DNA of 64,000 nt from JBFMAI01 sp040755725. GTDB taxonomy: Bacteria > Planctomycetota > Phycisphaerae > UBA1845 > Fen-1342. The notes under the pieces were generated by a model. That model was not told the DNA's origin. It ran no database searches and was given only the letters and a program-made list of their open reading frames with translations. Positions within the stretch are counted from its first letter, which is position 1; each line of letters starts with the position of its first letter. The DNA lies in contig JBFMAI010000011.1 in assembly GCA_040755725.1 (NCBI GenBank), positions 1 through 64,000 on the forward strand, read 5' to 3'. A program made the position numbers and the translations under genes. Positions 8,124 through 17,500 of the stretch are shown piece by piece.

Positions 8124-9407
8124 ATGCAAGCGACGCCTAAAGGCATGCGGCTCCACATCGGCCTCTTTGGCCGGCGGAACGTCGGCAAGTCCTCGTTGCT
8201 GAACGCGCTGACGCGGCAGGAGGTGTCGATCGTGTCCGATGTCGCCGGCACGACCACCGACCCGGTCGAGAAGCCAATGGAGCTGCTGCCGATCGGCCCC
8301 GTCTTGTTCATCGACACCGCCGGCATCGACGACGTGGGCGCCCTCGGAGCGCAGCGCGTCGAACGCACCCGCCGCGTGTTCGATCGGACCGACGTGGGCA
8401 TCGTCGTGGCCGAGGCAGGGCAGTGGGGCGAGTTCGAAGAAGCGCTGCTGGCGGAACTCGCGCAGCGGCACGTGCCCGCGATTGTGGTGTTCAACAAGAG
8501 CGACGTCGGCACGCCGCCCGCGGAAGTCACCGCCCGGCTGGACGAGCGCAAGGTCCGCTGGGCCAGGACGGTGGCCAGCCGGGGCGAAGGCGTCCTCGAT
8601 CTGCGCGAAGCGCTGATTCGCAGCGCCCCGGATGACTTCATCAACACGCCCAGCATCCTCGCCGACCTGGTGCCGCCTGGGGAACTGGTCGTCCTGGTCG
8701 TGCCGATCGACAAGGAAGCCCCGAAGGGCCGGCTGATACTGCCGCAGGTGCAGACGATCCGCGATCTGCTCGACCACGATGCGTACTGCGTGGTAGTCAA
8801 GGAGCGGGAATTGCGGGCCGCGCTCGAGCGACTAACGCGACCGCCGGCCCTGGTCGTCACCGATTCGCAAGCGTTCCTGAAGGTCGCCGCCGACACCCCG
8901 CCCGAAGTGCCGCTGACCTCGTTCTCGATCCTCTTCGCCCGCTTCAAGGGTGACCTGACCGAGCTCGTTCGCGGGGCGCTGGCGATCGACACGCTGAGCC
9001 CCGGCGACCGCGTGCTGATCGCCGAGGCGTGCTCGCACCACCCCATCGGCGAGGACATCGGCCGCGTGAAGATCCCCCGCTGGCTGACGCAGTACGTCGG
9101 CGGGAAGCTCGATTTCACCACTTGCCAGGGCCACGACTTTCCACCCGACCTGCCCAGCTACCGCCTCGTGGTGCATTGTGGGGCGTGCGTGCAGAACCGG
9201 CGGGAGATGCTGTCGCGGATACTGCGGTGTCGGCAGGCGGGCGTCCCCATCACGAATTACGGACTAACGATCGCGTACTCGCTGGGCATCTTCGAGCGGG
9301 CACTGTCGCCGTTCCCGGGGGCCCTGGAGGTTTTTCGGCAGCATCGCGGCCGGGGCGGCCCGCGCGTCGCCCCGACCCCCGAGAAGCGAGGCGAACCATG
9401 CTTCTAG
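8124..9407 (+). CDS. hydF: [FeFe]-hydrogenase maturation GTPase HydF
   Basis: 427 residues. HydF is the GTPase scaffold that carries the diiron precursor and delivers it to apo-HydA. The N-terminal Era-like G domain has GRRNVGKSS (P-loop), GTTTDPVEKP, DTAGI and FNKSDV. A central dimerisation region follows, and the C-terminal domain shows the cluster ligands ACSHH (near residue 303) and HCGAC (near 351-355) typical of HydF. The start ATG 8124 lies about 20 bases after the right arm of array G2. Length is normal and no insertion is seen. With hydE and hydG it completes the maturase trio. Confidence 0.95.
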   Translation: MQATPKGMRLHIGLFGRRNVGKSSLLNALTRQEVSIVSDVAGTTTDPVEKPMELLPIGPVLFIDTAGIDDVGALGAQRVERTRRVFDRTDVGIVVAEAGQWGEFEEALLAELAQRHVPAIVVFNKSDVGTPPAEVTARLDERKVRWARTVASRGEGVLDLREALIRSAPDDFINTPSILADLVPPGELVVLVVPIDKEAPKGRLILPQVQTIRDLLDHDAYCVVVKERELRAALERLTRPPALVVTDSQAFLKVAADTPPEVPLTSFSILFARFKGDLTELVRGALAIDTLSPGDRVLIAEACSHHPIGEDIGRVKIPRWLTQYVGGKLDFTTCQGHDFPPDLPSYRLVVHCGACVQNRREMLSRILRCRQAGVPITNYGLTIAYSLGIFERALSPFPGALEVFRQHRGRGGPRVAPTPEKRGEPCF

Positions 9408-9817
9408 CGGGGTGCACGTCCGAGCCGAGCGAGAACCGTCAGGGGGGCGCGAGGCGCGATCGTCAGGGAGGGCGAGGCGGTCTCCTGCGGCGACCTTGCT
9501 GGCCTGCCGAGCGGTGGCTCGTCGAGAGGCTGGCCCTCGCGTGCGGTGTGCTATGTGCGTGGGTACCCGTATAGAGCGTTTGCTCGTGTTTCGCGGACTC
9601 AGTTGGGAGATTCCGCTTGACCTGTGTGAAGTGACGCACGGAACACTGTGAATTGTATCACGAAGTGGCATTTGATGAGCGGCAGCGTTGCCGTCTGTGG
9701 CCCGCATCTTGCTGGAGACTGGCTGGGCAAGCCGCCGGGGACGCGGCCGGGTTGCGCGGCCAGCGCACCGGCAGCGCCACAGTTTTATTCGCGGGCTGAG
9801 AAAGGCCGGGTGCGACG
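9408..9817. other. 410-base gap after hydF
   Basis: No convincing gene. It holds the longest family D repeat (9464-9541) and an adjoining run of related GC-rich sequence. The GTG start of the next gene is preceded by GAGAAAGG. Confidence 0.6.
9464..9541 (+). repeat. Repeat family D copy D1
   Basis: Starts GGGCGAGGCGGTCTCCTGCG and continues through GCCTGCCGAGCGGTGGCTCG. It matches the copy at 45474-45533 at most positions over about 57 bases, and a shortened form lies inside the crotonase gene (22890-22931). Confidence 0.75.
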
Positions 9818-10171
9818 GTGAAGCTTGAGGCGTTGGCCGACCGGATCGGGGCCAAGGTCCTCGCGCCGGGACGGAACACAAACGTCGATTTGGATCAGGT
9901 TTACGCGGGCGACCGCATCAGTGACCTGCTCAGCGCCGCCGGCGACCATTCGCTGCTGGTGACGAACCTAGCCAGCAACCACCTGGTGCGGGTGGCGGAG
10001 TTGATGGACATCCCCGGCATTTGCCTGGTGGCCGGCCAAGTGCCGGACCCGGCGATCCTGGCGGCGGCCCGCGAGCACGGGACGATCCTGATGGTCTCGC
10101 CTTTGGGGCTCTTCGAGACCTGCGGGCGCATTCACCGGGTGCTGAGCGCGGAGGCGCGGGCCGCGGGATGA
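9818..10171 (+). CDS. DRTGG-domain protein
   Basis: 117 residues from GTG 9818 with GAGAAAGG upstream. The sequence (LEALADRIGAKVLAPGR at the N-terminus, then YAGDRISDLLS and LVTNLASNHLVRVAELMDIPGICLV) matches the small DRTGG fold known from HPr-kinase-associated and hydrogenase-cluster proteins. Biochemical function of such stand-alone proteins is not known. Its stop overlaps the start of the ATPase/hydrogenase fusion (ATGA), and a second DRTGG gene starts at the end of that fusion, so the three are probably made together and may form a complex. Confidence 0.8.
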   Translation: MKLEALADRIGAKVLAPGRNTNVDLDQVYAGDRISDLLSAAGDHSLLVTNLASNHLVRVAELMDIPGICLVAGQVPDPAILAAAREHGTILMVSPLGLFETCGRIHRVLSAEARAAG

Positions 10172-11796
10172 ACGCCACGCGCTACGAGATCGTCGGGGGC
10201 GATTACGAGCGCGGCGGTGCGGCGTCACGCAGCTTGAAGGAGCAATTGAAGAAGGTCGGGGCCGACCCGGCCGTGGTGCGACGAGCGATGATCGCGGCGT
10301 ACGAAGCGGAGATGAACGTTGTCATCCACGCTCAGCGTGGCGAGCTGCGCGCGTCGCTCGATAACGGACAATTGGATGTCGAAGTGGCGGATGAGGGCCC
10401 CGGCATCGCGGACATCGAAGCCGCGTTGCGACCGGGCTTCTCGACCGCTTCGGCCAAGGCCCGCGAACTCGGCTTCGGCGCCGGGATGGGGCTGCCGAAC
10501 ATCAAGAAGAACAGCGACCGGTTCGCGATTGACTCCGCGGTCGGGCGCGGAACGACCGTGCGGTTCACGATCGTCCTGAGGCCGCAGGCGTTGTACGGGG
10601 CGGGGCGGAACTCGCTGCACATCGTCGCGGAGCAATGCCGGCAGTCGTTCCGCTGCATTCACGCTTGCCCGACGCAGGCGATGCGCGTCTTTCGCGGCAA
10701 GCCGCAGGTGCTCGACTACCTGTGCGTCGATTGCACTGCCTGCATCGCCACCTGTCCGAGCGGGGCCCTGACGACGCGGGGCACGCGCGACGAGCTGACG
10801 CCGATCCCCGACGCGGTCCTCGTCGTCTCGCCGCCGGTGCTGACGCAGTTCGGCGCGAGCATCCGGCCGGCGGACGTGCTGGCGGTGCTGGCTGAGATCG
10901 GCTTCGGCGAGATATGGGTCACGTGGGCGGCCGAAGAGGCCCTGCGAAATGCCATCGTGCAGTACGCCGAGACCGACGCGGCAGCGCGGCCGGTGATCTC
11001 GCCGGCGTGCCCGGCGGTGGTGAACCTGATCGAGACCAAGTTCCCCTCGCTGATTCCGCATGTGGCGCCGTTCCTGTCGGTGATGGAAGCGCTGCGAACG
11101 GAGTTGGATGGTCGGCGAGCGGTGTTCGCGGCTACCTGCCCGAGCCAGCGCACCGCGGTGCTGAGCGACGACGCGCCGAGCAAACCCGAAGTGGTGTTGC
11201 CCGCGGCCCTGCGGGCGGCGGTCCGGCCGCGCTTGCATAGCGAAGACGCCGGACTCCCTCCACGGCGGGCAGGCTCCGGTCCGGCGCTACAGGGTAGTGC
11301 GGGCGTCCCGCCCGCCGATCCGAACCGCGACCGTGAGGGAGCGGAGGGAGTGACCGACGAGCGTGTGCTGCGCGCGACCGGCTTGCGGCACGTGATGAGC
11401 ATTCTGAACGCGATCGAGGACGGCCTGGCCAACGACCTCACGGTGGTCGAACCGTGGGCATGCGACGAGGGCTGCTTCGGCTCGCCGCTGTTGGCCGACG
11501 ATCCATTCCTAGCCCGCCGCCGCTGGACACCTCCGCCGGACGCTGCGGGTCCCGCCGTGACGCGCCGCCGGGCCAGGCCGCTGACGCCGCGACCGGGCTT
11601 GCGCCTCGACGACGACATGACCAAGGCGATCGGCAAGCTGGCACGTATTGACAAGCTGCGCCGCGCACTGCCCGGCTGCGACTGCGGCTGGTGCGGTTCG
11701 CCCACGTGTGCCACGCTGGCCGAGGACATCGTCCGCGGACGGGCGGCGGCCGACGCGTGCGTGCGGCAGAACCCGGCACAGGAGACGACGACATGA
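10168..11796 (+). CDS. RsbW-like ATPase fused to a hydrogenase-like Fe-S domain
   Basis: 542 residues from ATG 10168, overlapping the previous stop. Residues 1-140 are a GHKL ATPase of the anti-sigma/RsbW type (EMNVVIHAQRG, VADEGPGIADIE, GAGMGLPNIKK). Then come two [4Fe-4S] motifs (CRQSFRCIHACP, CVDCTACIATCP), an H-cluster-like domain (about 205-450) with SPACPAVVNL, ATCPSQ and CDEGCFG, and a last Fe-S motif CDCGWCGSPTC. The H-cluster ligands are degenerate, so sensing rather than H2 turnover is likely. Residues about 353-399 are a repeat-derived in-frame insert (PRRAGSGP, AGVPPADPNRDREGAEG). A role in redox-controlled partner switching or phosphorylation is inference. It is embedded between two DRTGG genes. 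Confidence 0.85.
   Translation: MNATRYEIVGGDYERGGAASRSLKEQLKKVGADPAVVRRAMIAAYEAEMNVVIHAQRGELRASLDNGQLDVEVADEGPGIADIEAALRPGFSTASAKARELGFGAGMGLPNIKKNSDRFAIDSAVGRGTTVRFTIVLRPQALYGAGRNSLHIVAEQCRQSFRCIHACPTQAMRVFRGKPQVLDYLCVDCTACIATCPSGALTTRGTRDELTPIPDAVLVVSPPVLTQFGASIRPADVLAVLAEIGFGEIWVTWAAEEALRNAIVQYAETDAAARPVISPACPAVVNLIETKFPSLIPHVAPFLSVMEALRTELDGRRAVFAATCPSQRTAVLSDDAPSKPEVVLPAALRAAVRPRLHSEDAGLPPRRAGSGPALQGSAGVPPADPNRDREGAEGVTDERVLRATGLRHVMSILNAIEDGLANDLTVVEPWACDEGCFGSPLLADDPFLARRRWTPPPDAAGPAVTRRRARPLTPRPGLRLDDDMTKAIGKLARIDKLRRALPGCDCGWCGSPTCATLAEDIVRGRAAADACVRQNPAQETTT
11279..11316 (-). repeat. Repeat family B copy B1, inside the ATPase/hydrogenase fusion
   Basis: On the minus strand it reads GGCGGGCGGGACGCC, then CTACCCTGTAGCGCCGGACC. 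The same arrangement is found at 32711-32747 and 42643-42694, with a partial copy at 17668-17697. Here it is translated in frame, as part of a wider foreign-looking segment from about 11225 to 11365. Confidence 0.75.
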
Positions 11797-12143
11797 AACT
11801 GGGCGAGTTGGCGGCCAAGCTCGGGTGGACGTGCCTGACGCCGGAAGTCATCGCGGACGCCGGGGACATTCGTGCCGGCTATGTGTCCGACCTGCTCAGC
11901 GACGTGATCGCGCACGCGCCGCGCGGGGGCGTGCTGGTCACCGTTCAGGTCCACCTGAACGTGGTCGCCGTGGCGGTCCATGCGGAATTGGCCGCGGTGG
12001 TGTTTGCGATGGACCGCGTGCCGGACGAAGCGGTGCGGCGCAAGGCGGTCGAGGAGGGCATTGCGCTGTACGTGTCGAAGGCATCGGCCTTCGAGCTGGT
12101 CGGCCGGCTGTATGAGCTGGGCGTAAGAGGTCCGAGTGAGTGA
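11793..12143 (+). CDS. Second DRTGG-domain protein
   Basis: 116 residues from ATG 11793, overlapping the fusion's stop by ATGA. It shares its layout with the protein at 9818: KLGELAAKLGWTCLTPE at the N-terminus and YVSDLLSDVIA in the middle, then a C-terminal IALYVSKASAFELVGRLYEL that resembles ILMVSPLGLFETCGRIHRVL. The two are paralogues. Function is unknown, but such proteins recur beside hydC/hydB/hydA genes in fermentative anaerobes. The stop lies just before inverted array G3. Confidence 0.78.
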   Translation: MKLGELAAKLGWTCLTPEVIADAGDIRAGYVSDLLSDVIAHAPRGGVLVTVQVHLNVVAVAVHAELAAVVFAMDRVPDEAVRRKAVEEGIALYVSKASAFELVGRLYELGVRGPSE

Positions 12144-12224
12144 CAAGGTGAGAAGGTGACAAGGGTGCGAGATCAAGACGATGTCTGACCGCGGGCCCGG
12201 TCGCTTGTCACCTTATCACCCTTG
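12139..12224. repeat. Inverted AAGGTGACAAG array G3
   Basis: Left arm GTGACAAGGTGAGAAGGTGA (from 12139) and right arm CTTGTCACCTTATCACCCTT (12204-12224) are inverted copies. The array spans the gap between the second DRTGG gene and the PHP gene and includes the annotated-looking ATG at 12181. Confidence 0.75.
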
Positions 12225-12984
12225 GGTCGCAGCGGAGAGACGGTTAGTGCGGCGTTTCGCGGCCGACTTGCACATTCACACGGCCCTGTCGCCCTGTGCG
12301 GCACCGGAGATGACCCCGCCGGCGATTGTGCGAGCGGCCCGGCAGAGTGGACTGGCGATGATCGCGGTGTGTGACCATAACGCGGCGGGCAACACGGTGG
12401 CCGTGCAGGCGGCGGCGGGAGACACGCTGTCTGTGTTGGCCGGCATGGAAATCACGACCGCGGAAGAGGTCCACGTGCTTGGGCTGTTCCCAGATGCGGA
12501 GGCCGCGTTGGCGGCCGCCGACGAGGTCCAGCACACGTTGCCGGTCGCGGACAATGCGTACGTCGCCCGGTTTGGCGAACAACGCTTGATGGACGCGACG
12601 GGCGCCGTCGTGGGACGAGAGACGCGCATGTTGGCGCTGGCGTCCATGCTGGACCTGGCGGCGACGGTGAAGCTGATCCACCGGCACGGCGGTGTGGCGG
12701 TGGCCGCCCACATCAACCGGCCGTCGTTCAGCGTGCTCAGCCAGCTCGGCGTCTTCCCGACGAATGCCGGATTCGACGCGATTGAGGTGTTCACCCCGGC
12801 GGGTACGCCGGCACGGGCCGCGGACTTCGCGGGCTATGGGCTGCCGGTGATCTGCTCATCCGACAGCCACTTTCCGACGGACATCGGCTTGGTGCGTTCG
12901 ACGTTCCGCATGAAGGCCCCGACGTTCGAGGAGCTGGTCCTGGCGTTTCGCGGCGTGGGCCGCCGGGGGGTGGCCTGTGCGTGA
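12181..12984 (+). CDS. PHP-domain metal-dependent phosphoesterase
   Basis: Up to 267 residues from ATG 12181. That start and the following 20 codons lie in inverted array G3, so GTG 12247 (MRRFAADLHIHTALSPC) is an equally good or better start. PHP motifs are clear: ADLHIHTALSP, VCDHNAAGN, GMEITTAEEVHVLG, AAHINRPSFSV and SSDSHFP, giving the histidine/aspartate set for two or three metal ions. PHP proteins of this type hydrolyse phosphoesters or nucleotides; the substrate here is unknown. It overlaps the next gene by 8 bases and belongs to the signalling block before the structural hydrogenase genes. Confidence 0.85.
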   Translation: MSDRGPGRLSPYHPWVAAERRLVRRFAADLHIHTALSPCAAPEMTPPAIVRAARQSGLAMIAVCDHNAAGNTVAVQAAAGDTLSVLAGMEITTAEEVHVLGLFPDAEAALAAADEVQHTLPVADNAYVARFGEQRLMDATGAVVGRETRMLALASMLDLAATVKLIHRHGGVAVAAHINRPSFSVLSQLGVFPTNAGFDAIEVFTPAGTPARAADFAGYGLPVICSSDSHFPTDIGLVRSTFRMKAPTFEELVLAFRGVGRRGVACA

Positions 12985-13522
12985 AATCGCCTTGCACATC
13001 ATGGACCTGCTGGAGAACTCGATCCGGGCGGAGGCCACCGTGATCGCCGTCACGCTGGAGGCCGATCCGACCAACGACCGGCTGCGGATCGTCATCGAGG
13101 ACAACGGCACCGGATTGAAAGTGCCGCCGGCGCAGGTGCTCGACCCCTTCTACACGACCAAGGGCGGCAAGCGGACGGGGTTGGGCCTGAGCCTGTTCAA
13201 GGCGGCGGCCGAGGCGGCGGGCGGCACGCTGGCGATCGACAAGAGCCGGATCGCGGACACCGGGGTCCGCGTGACGATCGAGATGGAGCTGTCGCATGTG
13301 GACCGCACGCCGCTCGGCGACCTGGCCGGCACGCTGGCGGCGGTCGTGTGTACGCACCCGGAGATCGACTTCCGCTTCGACCTGCGGTTGGGCGAGCGGA
13401 CGTGGAACGTGCGGGTCGGTGAGCTGGCCCGCGAACTGGGCAACGGCAATCCGCTGAAGCTGGCCCGGCAGGTCCAGTCGCGGGTGGCGGCGGCGTTGCA
13501 GGAGTCGCAGGTATCAATGTAG
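12977..13522 (+). CDS. Stand-alone HATPase protein of the hydrogenase locus
   Basis: 181 residues from GTG 12977, overlapping the PHP gene. It has a GHKL ATP-binding fold: N box in DLLENSIRA, G1 box EDNGTGL, F box DPFYTTKGG and G2 box RTGLGLSLFK. There is no HisKA domain or phospho-acceptor histidine, so it is not a conventional histidine kinase. About 70 C-terminal residues after the ATPase core have no match I recognise. Its place directly before hydC suggests regulation of the hydrogenase, perhaps as a serine kinase or switch protein; that is inference. Confidence 0.8.
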   Translation: MREIALHIMDLLENSIRAEATVIAVTLEADPTNDRLRIVIEDNGTGLKVPPAQVLDPFYTTKGGKRTGLGLSLFKAAAEAAGGTLAIDKSRIADTGVRVTIEMELSHVDRTPLGDLAGTLAAVVCTHPEIDFRFDLRLGERTWNVRVGELARELGNGNPLKLARQVQSRVAAALQESQVSM

Positions 13523-13554
13523 CTCGCGCAGCGAGAGCGTGACAGGAGACGTGT

Positions 13555-14091
13555 ATGACCAGTGATGGCAAAGTCCAGTGCACCTGCGGGACGGAAGTCT
13601 CCGAGGAGGAGCTGCTGTCCCGCCTCGATGAGGTGCTGGCGGAGTACCGGGACAAGCCCGGGGCGCTGATCCCCGTGCTGCAAATCGCCCAGGGCCTCTT
13701 CGGCTACCTCCCCGACCCGGCGATCAAACGCATCGCGCTGGGGCTGAACAAGTCCTACAGCGAGGTCGCCGGCGTCGTCAGCTTCTACTCCTTCTTCTCC
13801 ACCAAGCCCCGCGGCAAGCACTTGGTCCGCGTCTGCCTCGGCACGGCGTGCTACGTCCGCGGCGGCAAGCGTGTACTCGACGTCCTCAAGCAGAAGCTGC
13901 ACATCGACGTGGGCGACACCACGCCGGACCGGCTGTTTACCCTCGAGGTGGCCCGCTGCTTCGGCGCCTGCGGCCTGGCGCCGGCGATCATGATCGACGA
14001 GGACGTGCATCACCGGGTCAAGCCGAATCGCATCGACCTGGTCCTCGACAAATACCGCAACGGGACGGTTGCGTCCGAGAGGAGGGCCTAA
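13555..14091 (+). CDS. hydC: NuoE-like hydrogenase subunit (HydC/HndA)
   Basis: 178 residues from ATG 13555 with AGGAG upstream. It is a thioredoxin-fold [2Fe-2S] protein of the NuoE family; the ligands are in CLGTACYVRG and CFGACGLAP. The N-terminal helical region (LIPVLQIAQGLFGYLPD) is typical. In trimeric and tetrameric bifurcating hydrogenases this subunit connects to the flavin subunit. An extra CTCG pair sits at the extreme N-terminus. Next come hndB-, hydB- and hydA-like genes in the usual order. Confidence 0.92.
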   Translation: MTSDGKVQCTCGTEVSEEELLSRLDEVLAEYRDKPGALIPVLQIAQGLFGYLPDPAIKRIALGLNKSYSEVAGVVSFYSFFSTKPRGKHLVRVCLGTACYVRGGKRVLDVLKQKLHIDVGDTTPDRLFTLEVARCFGACGLAPAIMIDEDVHHRVKPNRIDLVLDKYRNGTVASERRA

Positions 14092-14093
14092 TC

Positions 14094-14462
14094 ATGGCCA
14101 AGCGCATCTCCAGCCCGCAGGAGCTGAAAGCATTGCAGGAGCAGGCCCGCCGCGACATCGACCTGCGCAGCGGGGACAAGGACCTGCGGCTCACGGTCCA
14201 CATGGGCACCTGCGGCATCGCCGCCGGCGCCCGCGACATCCTGGCGGCCGTCATGAGCGCCCTGGGCGCCGCCGGGGCCGACAACGTTTCGGTGCAGCAG
14301 ACCGGGTGTGCCGGGCTGTGCGACCAGGAGCCGATGCTCACGCTCACCGACAAGGCCGGCGGGACGTTCCGCTACGGGCGGTTGGACAAGCACAAGGTCG
14401 GCGAGATCGTCCGCGAGCACGTGCTCCGCGGGCAGCCGGTGGTGGAATATCTGGTGAAATGA
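14094..14462 (+). CDS. hndB: HndB-like (2Fe-2S) ferredoxin-fold subunit
   Basis: 122 residues from ATG 14094, two bases after the hydC stop and with GGAGG just upstream. MGTCGIAAGARD and TGCAGLCDQEP match the HndB family found in the tetrameric NADP-reducing hydrogenase of Desulfovibrio and related enzymes. It has a thioredoxin-like fold but fewer cysteines than a full [2Fe-2S] ferredoxin, so cluster binding is uncertain. It is likely a small structural or regulatory subunit of the complex. Confidence 0.85.
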   Translation: MAKRISSPQELKALQEQARRDIDLRSGDKDLRLTVHMGTCGIAAGARDILAAVMSALGAAGADNVSVQQTGCAGLCDQEPMLTLTDKAGGTFRYGRLDKHKVGEIVREHVLRGQPVVEYLVK

Positions 14463-14580
14463 AGAAGGAAGAAGGAAAAATGAAAAAAGAAAGCCCTCGC
14501 GCTCACGGCGGTAACCCGCGCGGCGCTTGGCTTTCTGCTTTTTTCATTGTGCATTCTTCCTTCCTCATTCCTCACTTGAG
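14462..14580. repeat. Inverted purine/pyrimidine array G4
   Basis: A GAAGGAAGAAGGAAAAATGA purine arm (14462-14500) faces CTTTTTTCATTGTGCATTCT and further TTCCTTCCTC sequence (14531-14578). It covers the hndB to hydB gap, and its adenine/thymine content differs sharply from the surrounding DNA. Confidence 0.75.
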
Positions 14581-14593
14581 GAGCTAAGCACGC

Positions 14594-17500
14594 ATGAACA
14601 ACGTACGCACCCACGTCCTCGTCTGCACCGGCGGCGGCTGCATCGCCTCGGGCGCGCTGGAGGTCAGCGCCGCCCTGCGGCAGCAGATCGAACGCCACGG
14701 CCTGGCCGACGAGATCAAGGTCATCGAGTCCGGCTGCCTGGGCCCGTGTGCCGTCGGCCCGGTCGCGGCCGTCTATCCCGACGGCGTGCTCTACCAGGGG
14801 CTGCGCCCCGACGACGCCCCCGACATTGTCGAAGAGCACCTGCTCAAGGGCCGCGTCGTCGAACGCCTGGTCCACAAGTCGCCCACCGGCACCGCCGTCC
14901 CCGGCCTGCGCGACATCAGCTTCTTCCAGAAGCAGGTCAAGATCGTGCTGCGCAACTGCGGCGTGATCGACCCGTTGAAGATCGAGGAGTACATCGCCCG
15001 CGAGGGATACCAGGCCCTGGGCAAGGTGCTCACCGAAATGGGCCCGGACCAGGTCATCGCCGAGGTCAAGAAGTCGGGGCTGCGCGGCCGCGGCGGCGCG
15101 GGCTTCCTGACCGGGCTGAAGTGGGAGTTCACCCGCAAGGCCGCCGGCGACGTCAAGTACATCCTGTGCAACGGCGACGAGGGCGACCCCGGCGCGTTCA
15201 TGGACCGCAGCGTCCTGGAGGGTGACCCGCACAGCGTCATCGAGGGCATGGCCATCGCGGCCTACGCCATCGGGGCGCACCAGGGCTACGCCTATATCCG
15301 CGCCGAATACCCGCTGGCCGTCCAGCGCTTTGAGCACGCCCTGAAGCAGGCCCGCGAGTACGGCCTGCTCGGTAAGAACATCATGAACAGCGGCTTCGAC
15401 TTCGACATCGAGGTCCGCATGGGCAGCGGCGCTTTCGTCTGCGGCGAAGAGACCGCCCTGATGAACAGCATCGAGGGCCACCGCGGCGAGCCGCGGCCGC
15501 GGCCGCCGTTCCCGGCCCAGAAGGGCCTGTGGGGCCGGCCAAGCTGCCTGAACAACGTGGAGACGTTCGCCAACGTCGCCCCGATCATCATGCAGGGCGC
15601 CGACTGGTTCGCCGCGCTGGGCACCGAGAAGAGCAAGGGCACCAAGGTCTTCGCCCTGGCCGGCGCCGTCAACAACACCGGCCTGGTCGAGGTGCCCATC
15701 GGCATGCCGCTGGGCGAGATCATCTACGACGTGGGCGGCGGCATCCCCGGCGGCAAGAAGTTCAAGGCGGCCCAGATGGGCGGTCCCTCCGGCGGGTGCA
15801 TCCCCAAGGAGCATCTCAACGTACCCGTCGACTACGAATCGCTTAACGAGCTCGGCGCGATCATGGGCTCCGGCGGCCTCATCGTCATGGATGAGGACAC
15901 CTGCATGGTGGATGTCGCCCGGTTCTTCCTTGACTTTGTGCAGGACGAATCGTGCGGCAAGTGCCCCCCGTGCCGCGTCGGGACCAAGCGGATGCTCGAG
16001 ATCGTGACGCGCATCTGCGAGGGCCACGGCGAGGAGGGCGACGTCGAGAAGCTGGTCGAGCTGGGGCAGATCATCAAGGACGCGTCGCTGTGCGGCCTGG
16101 GGCAGACGGCCCCGAACCCGGTGCTGTCCACCATCCGCTATTTCCGCGACGAGTACGACGCCCACATCCGCGACAAGCACTGCCCGGCCGGGGTCTGCCC
16201 GGCCCTGGTGCGGGCGCCGTGCCAGAGCGCCTGCCCGGCGCATGTCGATGTCCCCGGCTTCGTCTCACTCATCGCCGAGAAACGCTACGCCGAGGCCCTG
16301 GCCCTGCACCGCGAGCGCAACCCGTTCGCGTCGGTGTGTGCCCGCGTGTGCTTCCACACCTGCGAGGACAAGTGCCGGCGGGCCGGACTGGACGACGCGG
16401 TCGCCATCCGCGGCCTGAAGCGCTTCATGACCGAGCAGGAAGTCACCGTCCAGCTTCCCGAAGTCCGCGAGAACGAGGCCAACGCGAAGCGGAAGGTCGC
16501 CATCATCGGCGCCGGACCGGCGGGCCTGTCGTGTGCCTACTTCCTGGCCCGCCTCGGCTACCGACCCAAGGTCTTCGAGGCGGCCCCGCGTCCCGGCGGC
16601 ATGTTGGTGCAGGCCATCCCGGCCTACCGCCTGCCGCGCGAGGAGCTGGCCCGCGAGGTCCGCATGATCGAGCGGCTGGGCGTGGACATCGAGACCAACG
16701 CCCGTCTCGGCCGCGACTTTACGCTCCAGGACCTGCGCGACCAGGGCTACGAAGCCATCTTCGTCGGCGTCGGCGCCCCGACCGGCACCAAGCTCGGTAT
16801 CCCCGGCGAGGAGTCTGAGGGCGTGGTCGACGCGCTCCACTTCCTGCGCGAGTACAACATCCGCGGCTCGGTGCCCATCGGCAAGCGCGTCGTGGTCATC
16901 GGCGGCGGCAACGCGGCCATCGACGCGGCCCGCACCGCCATGCGGCTCGGGGCCGAGTCGGTCAAGATCCTGTACCGCCGAACGCGGGCCGAAATGCCCG
17001 CCTACGCGGAGGAGGTGGACGAGGCCGAGCACGAGGGTGTGCAGATCGCCGTGCTCGTGGCGCCGCTCGAGATCGTGGCCCGCAACGGCCGCGTCAGCGG
17101 TATCAAGTGCCGCCACATGGTGCTGGGCGAGTTCGACCGCAGCGGGCGGCGGCGCCCGGTCAGCAGCTCGGAGGACGACTTCGTCGTCGAGGCCGACCAG
17201 GTCATCGCCGCCATCGGCCAGACGCTCAACACGCAGGAGCTGTTCGATGGGGCCAACGTGAAGCTCAACAAGGCGGGCTTCATCGCCGCCGACCCGGTCA
17301 CGCGGCAGACCTCCCTGCCGTGGCTGTTCGCCGGCGGCGACGCGGTCGTCGGCCCGTGGTCGGTGGTCGGGGCGATCGCCGACGGCGAGAAGGCCGCGGT
17401 CGGCATCGACACGTTCTTCAACGGGAAGTCCGATGCGTTCTGGCGGGTCGAGCAGAAGTGCGACACGTTCTTCGACCCCGACGCCGACCCGGTTCAGTAC

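Noticed and set aside
14372..16243. 623-codon open frame antisense to hydB
   Set aside because: It mirrors the NuoF coding sequence, has low-complexity composition and no known motif; a by-product of GC-rich codon use.
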